NCBI GenBank assembly: GCA_035641235.1
Contig: DASQUP010000219.1
Span: forward strand, 1-45,456
Direction: 5' to 3'
Length of the DNA stretch: 45,456 nt
DNA from: DASQUP01 sp035641235
GTDB taxonomy: Bacteria > Actinomycetota > CADDZG01 > WHSQ01
Shown here: positions 42,287 to 45,456 of the stretch, one piece after another
Layout: each line of letters starts with the position of its first letter
How positions within the stretch are numbered: the stretch's first letter is position 1
The notes under the pieces: generated by a model
Seen by the model: only the letters and a program-made list of their open reading frames with translations
Told to the model about the DNA's origin: nothing
Databases searched by the model: none
Made by a program: the position numbers and the translations under genes

Positions 42287-43708
42287 GTGGCTGACAACAA
42301 CGACACATTCGACATCGTGATCCTCGGCGGAGGCAACGCCGGTTACTCGTGCGCATTCCGGGCCGCGGGTCTAGGTATGACCGTCGCCATGGTGGAGAAC
42401 GACAAGGTCGGCGGCACGTGCCTCCATCGTGGGTGCATCCCGACGAAGGCCCTCCTCCACGCGGCCGATCTGATGGATGAATTCCGAAGCGCCGGCGAGT
42501 TCGGCCTCATAGCAGGCGAGCCCGACTACGACTGGAAGAGGGTGCTGGAGTTCAAAGACGGCGTCGTCGGCCGGATGTACAAGGGCGTATCGGGTCTCGT
42601 GAAGAGAAAGAAGGTCGAGCTGGTCACCGGCACAGGGACGCTCGTCGAACGCAATCGTGTGGCCGTCGCCACCGACGACGGAGAGCGAACCCTGACGGCG
42701 AGCCGCGGCGTCGTCGTGGCGTCGGGTTCGTATCCCCGCGACCTCCCCTTCATCGCCGCCGACGGGGACAAGGTCCACAACTCCAACCACGGGCTCGTTG
42801 CGTCCGACCTCCCCGCGTCGGTCATCGTGGTCGGCGGCAACTACATAGGGCTCGAGTTCGCGAGCGTTTACAAGAGTTTCGGGGCCGAGGTCACGGTCGT
42901 CGAGATGCTCCCCAAGATTGCGCCGCTGGAGGACGACGACATCTCCACGGCTCTGCTGAAACTCCTGGAACGGCGCGGGATCAAGTTCTATGTGGGAACG
43001 CCCGTCAACGAAGCGCACGCCACCGATTCGGGAGTCGAGGTCACGATCGAAAAGGACGGTTCCCCGGAGACCCTGAAGGCGGATCGGTTGTTCGTTGCGA
43101 TCGGGCGCGCCCCGCGATCGGAGAACATCGGTCTCGAAGGGGTCGGCGTCGAGGTCGATCGCGGCTTCGTCACCGTCGATGCGAACTTCCGTACGAACGT
43201 CGACGGCGTCTATGCGATCGGGGATGTGATAGCCGTCCCGGAGGCCAACTGGCCACATCCGCAACTCGCTCACGTCGCGTTCATCGAGGGCATCAAGGTG
43301 GCGGAGCAGCTGGCCGGCATGGACGTGGCCCCCGTCGACTACAAGAACATCCCCCACGTCATCTACTGCCAGCCGGAGGTTGCAGCGGTCGGGCTGAGTG
43401 AGCAGAAGGCGCGCGAGGACGGCTACGACGTAATCACTTCTCGGTATCCCTTCTCCGCAAACGCCCGCGCTTTGATGCTCGGCGGCGGCCAGGGGTTCGT
43501 GAAGACGGTTGCCGAGAAGGGCGGCGCGGTTCTCGGCGTGCATATCGTCGGGCCGCGCGCCTCGGACATCATCACGGAGGCGCAGCTCGCCACCTCGTGG
43601 GAGGCGTATCCGGCGGAGCTCTCCGAGCTCATCCACCCGCACCCGACCCTGTCCGAGGCGCTGGGCGAGACGTTCCTGGGACTCGAGGGCAAGCCGCTCC
43701 ACAGCTAG
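42287..43708 (+). CDS. lpdA: Dihydrolipoamide dehydrogenase
   Basis: A 473-residue flavoprotein disulfide reductase, the E3 of 2-oxoacid dehydrogenase complexes. The FAD site is GGGNAGYSCAFRAAGLG, the redox pair is C45/C50 (GGTCLHRGCIPTKALL), the NAD site is VVGGNYIGLEFASVY, and the catalytic His-Glu is in HPHPTLSEALGE. The GTG at 42287 is set by GGGAGG four bases upstream; TATCGT at 42247-42252 may be the -10. No E1 or E2 gene is adjacent. A palindromic element and pyruvate kinase follow. Confidence 0.95.
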   Translation: MADNNDTFDIVILGGGNAGYSCAFRAAGLGMTVAMVENDKVGGTCLHRGCIPTKALLHAADLMDEFRSAGEFGLIAGEPDYDWKRVLEFKDGVVGRMYKGVSGLVKRKKVELVTGTGTLVERNRVAVATDDGERTLTASRGVVVASGSYPRDLPFIAADGDKVHNSNHGLVASDLPASVIVVGGNYIGLEFASVYKSFGAEVTVVEMLPKIAPLEDDDISTALLKLLERRGIKFYVGTPVNEAHATDSGVEVTIEKDGSPETLKADRLFVAIGRAPRSENIGLEGVGVEVDRGFVTVDANFRTNVDGVYAIGDVIAVPEANWPHPQLAHVAFIEGIKVAEQLAGMDVAPVDYKNIPHVIYCQPEVAAVGLSEQKAREDGYDVITSRYPFSANARALMLGGGQGFVKTVAEKGGAVLGVHIVGPRASDIITEAQLATSWEAYPAELSELIHPHPTLSEALGETFLGLEGKPLHS

Positions 43709-43713
43709 ATTTA

Positions 43714-43771
43714 CGAACCGTTCGCGCATTTCATCGGAATCCGCCGCACACAGAAGGGCGCGAACGGTTCG
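43714..43771. repeat. Family-1 palindromic element, copy C
   Basis: Perfect 14-base arms CGAACCGTTCGCGC (43714-43727) and GCGCGAACGGTTCG (43758-43771) around a 30-base loop containing TTCATCGGAATCCGC. Each arm holds the palindrome CGAAC-N-GTTCG. It fills the gap between lpdA and pyk, and its right end abuts the pyk ribosome site, so it could influence pyk translation. Confidence 0.85.
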
Positions 43772-43779
43772 GAGGAGAG

Positions 43780-45204
43780 ATGAGCCGGAGGACGAAGATC
43801 GTTGCCACGCTGGGTCCCCGCTCGAGCGAAGCGTCGGTTCTGCGCGATCTGATCGCGGCCGGAATCGACGTCGTTCGGTTGAACTTCGCTCACGCGACTC
43901 CGGACGAACACCGGACCAACGTGGCCACCGCCCGGAAGCAGGCGGCGGATCTCGCTCGTCCACTCGGCGTCCTCGCCGACCTTCCGGGGCCGAAGATGCG
44001 AACCGGTCCTCTCACGAACGGTGAGGTGACGCTAGAAGCCGGCGACACGTTTGTGCTCACGTCGCAGGACGTTGAAGGGGACCGGAATCGGGTCTCGACG
44101 ACGCTCGAGGATTGCGCGGCGATGGTGGAGCCGGGCGAGCAGATATTCCTCGCCGACGGTGAGATCGTGCTCGACGTAATCGGAACGGACGGCGGCGATG
44201 TAACCACGAAGATCGTACGCGGTGGCGTCCTCCGGTCCCGCAAAGGTATGCACATCCCCGGTGCCGAGCACCGGGTCCAGGCCTTCACCGATGCAGATAG
44301 GCGCGCGCTGGAGTTGGCTCTCGAGCTCAAAGTGGACCTCGTAGGCCTGTCCTTCGTCAGGAGCGCAGAAGACGTCGCACGCGTACGCGAGCATTTGCCC
44401 AAGCGAGGGCATCGCCCACTCATCGTCGCCAAAATCGAGACGCGTGCCGCCGTGGATCGTCTCGACGAGATCGTGTTCGAGTCCGATGCGGTGATGGTCG
44501 CGCGCGGCGATCTCGGGATCCAGACGTCGATGACGCGCGTCCCTCTGATTCAGAAAGAGATCATCCACACGTGCAATCGGGCGGGCGTGCCGGTGATCAC
44601 CGCGACCCAAATGCTCGAGTCGATGACCCGATCGCCTCTCCCTACTCGGGCGGAGGTTGCCGACATCGCCAATGCCGTCGTCGACGGTACGGATGCCCTC
44701 ATGCTGTCGGAGGAAACGGCCATCGGTGATTACCCGGTCGGGGCTGTTCAGATCATGGCGGAGACTGCTTTGATGGCGGAGGTGTACCCGAACGAGCACC
44801 AGGGGCCGAGAAAGGGCGAGTTCGGCGAAGACCCGGTGTCGTGGGCGGTCGCAAACGCCGGAGTGCTGGCGGCCGAAAACCTCGGAGTGTCCGCCATCCT
44901 GTGCCCTACCCGGAGTGGCTCCACCCCGAGGCGCGTCGCCTCCTTCCGTCCGAGCATGCCGATCATTGGGCTGACGAAGCGCAGCGAGGTAATCGGATCC
45001 TTGGCGCTCACTTGGGGGGTGGTCCCGCTGGCGGCGCCGGCGGGTGATCCGATTCCCAAAGAGGCCCGAGAGGACGTAGCGCGGGCCGTCGATGTCGTGA
45101 AGGCGGCGGGCCTTGTGGCGGAAGGTGAGCTCATTGTTGTTGTTGCCGGAAGCCCGGGACCGCGTGCGGGGCGCACCGACTACGTACGGGTCGTCCGCGC
45201 CTGA
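43780..45204 (+). CDS. pyk: Pyruvate kinase
   Basis: A 474-residue glycolytic enzyme converting PEP and ADP to pyruvate and ATP. Motifs: KIVATLGPRSSE, VVRLNFAHATPDEH, DLPGPKMRTG, VAKIETRAAVD (catalytic Lys), VARGDLGIQ, TATQMLESMTRSPLPTRAEV and DGTDALMLSEETAIGDYP. The Lys of PGPKMR is characteristic of K+-independent enzymes, and the usual Ser of NFSH is Ala. The ATG follows GGAGGAG immediately after the palindrome. Confidence 0.96.
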   Translation: MSRRTKIVATLGPRSSEASVLRDLIAAGIDVVRLNFAHATPDEHRTNVATARKQAADLARPLGVLADLPGPKMRTGPLTNGEVTLEAGDTFVLTSQDVEGDRNRVSTTLEDCAAMVEPGEQIFLADGEIVLDVIGTDGGDVTTKIVRGGVLRSRKGMHIPGAEHRVQAFTDADRRALELALELKVDLVGLSFVRSAEDVARVREHLPKRGHRPLIVAKIETRAAVDRLDEIVFESDAVMVARGDLGIQTSMTRVPLIQKEIIHTCNRAGVPVITATQMLESMTRSPLPTRAEVADIANAVVDGTDALMLSEETAIGDYPVGAVQIMAETALMAEVYPNEHQGPRKGEFGEDPVSWAVANAGVLAAENLGVSAILCPTRSGSTPRRVASFRPSMPIIGLTKRSEVIGSLALTWGVVPLAAPAGDPIPKEAREDVARAVDVVKAAGLVAEGELIVVVAGSPGPRAGRTDYVRVVRA

Positions 45205-45456
45205 ACGCCCCGGTCAAGGTGTTGCCGCCGCCTCCTCTGGATGCCGCACCGAATCGCAAAATCCCGCTGCCTCAGCGCCCTCAACACGGGATTGCCCACC
45301 TGGGTACGGTCGCATATGCCCGTTCTGTTCGCAGCGAGGGTCCACCATGCTCGGTTCGCTCGTGAGATGTCCGTTTACCTACGCGTGCGGTGGCTAACGC
45401 ACATCTGGGGATCCGGGCCGCCTGAGTAGCAATCTGCGTTGTGCGGGATACTGGTT
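45205..45456. other. Unassigned 252-bp stretch at the window edge
   Basis: No convincing gene or RNA was recognised. A 62-codon reading (45241-45429, plus) and an overlapping Cys-containing reading lack recognisable families and ribosome sites. A short GTGCG/CGCAC hairpin occurs near 45390-45405. The stretch may hold the promoter of a gene beyond the edge or a gene remnant. Confidence 0.4.

Noticed and set aside
43714..43771. The CGAAC-N-GTTCG arms of family 1 as LexA (SOS) boxes.
   Set aside because: Actinobacterial and Bacillus-type LexA boxes have CGAAC and GTTC separated by about four bases, not one, and the elements lie after genes rather than in promoters of repair genes.
45319..45397. 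A plus-strand reading with a C-x2-C ... C-x5-C pattern resembling a zinc ribbon, just before the window end.
   Set aside because: It has no in-frame start codon with a ribosome site close by, stops shortly after the last Cys, and conflicts with an equally unsupported overlapping reading. It could be chance in GC-rich sequence.

Overview
The window is GC-rich, densely coding bacterial DNA. It carries about 47 protein genes, no gap above 300 bases, and no rRNA, tRNA, CRISPR array or insertion sequence that I can see. The gene content points to an actinobacterium outside the well-studied mycobacterial and streptomycete models, possibly Acidimicrobiia-like (inference). The evidence is a complete mce lipid-transport operon with its own ATPase, an F420-type luciferase-like oxidoreductase, paired acyl-CoA dehydrogenases, frequent GTG/TTG starts, and several promoters that place a TANNNT box exactly six bases before the start codon, which implies leaderless mRNAs.

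Layout. 1-3.9 kb: acylphosphatase, a cysteine-free IscA-like protein and a 1061-residue GAF/GGDEF/HD-GYP cyclic-di-GMP protein. 3.8-8.0 kb, minus strand: a TetR regulator followed by paaA-B-C-D (phenylacetyl-CoA epoxidase) and a threonine dehydratase, with a perfect palindromic operator at the regulator start. 8-13 kb: single genes (endonuclease III, EamA exporter, VOC protein, DUF983 protein, IspH, pterin carbinolamine dehydratase, LLM oxidoreductase). 13.1-24.9 kb, minus strand: an Mce operon with one ATPase, four YrbE permeases instead of two, six Mce proteins and one Mce-associated protein. 25-27 kb: a two-subunit acyl-CoA dehydrogenase. 27.3-31.4 kb, minus strand: an ABC importer (lipoprotein, permease, ATPase, permease) ending in a fumarylacetoacetate-hydrolase-family gene, behind a GntR-like operator. 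31.5-35.3 kb: YgfZ, a metallo-beta-lactamase hydrolase, a membrane-anchored sulfite-oxidase-type molybdoenzyme and a small membrane protein. 35.3-40.8 kb: a metal homeostasis locus in which a cation-diffusion-facilitator exporter and a troABCD-type importer diverge from one DtxR/MntR-like operator. 40.8-45.2 kb: alpha/beta hydrolase, zinc-ribbon protein, an 87-residue unknown, dihydrolipoamide dehydrogenase and pyruvate kinase.

How the parts fit. Much of the window concerns uptake and oxidation of hydrophobic or aromatic carbon (Mce, acyl-CoA dehydrogenases, Paa, FAH-family hydrolase) feeding central metabolism. The most unusual block is the metal locus: both importer permeases carry a C-terminal winged-helix-like domain, and the exporter has three tandem C-terminal CDF dimerisation domains and an Asn in place of the usual TM5 His.

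Two families of dispersed palindromic elements recur at gene ends. Family 1 has arms of GAAC-N-GTTC with a GGAATCCG loop. Family 2 has arms of ATGGCA/TGCCAT. Neither is explained by the genes.
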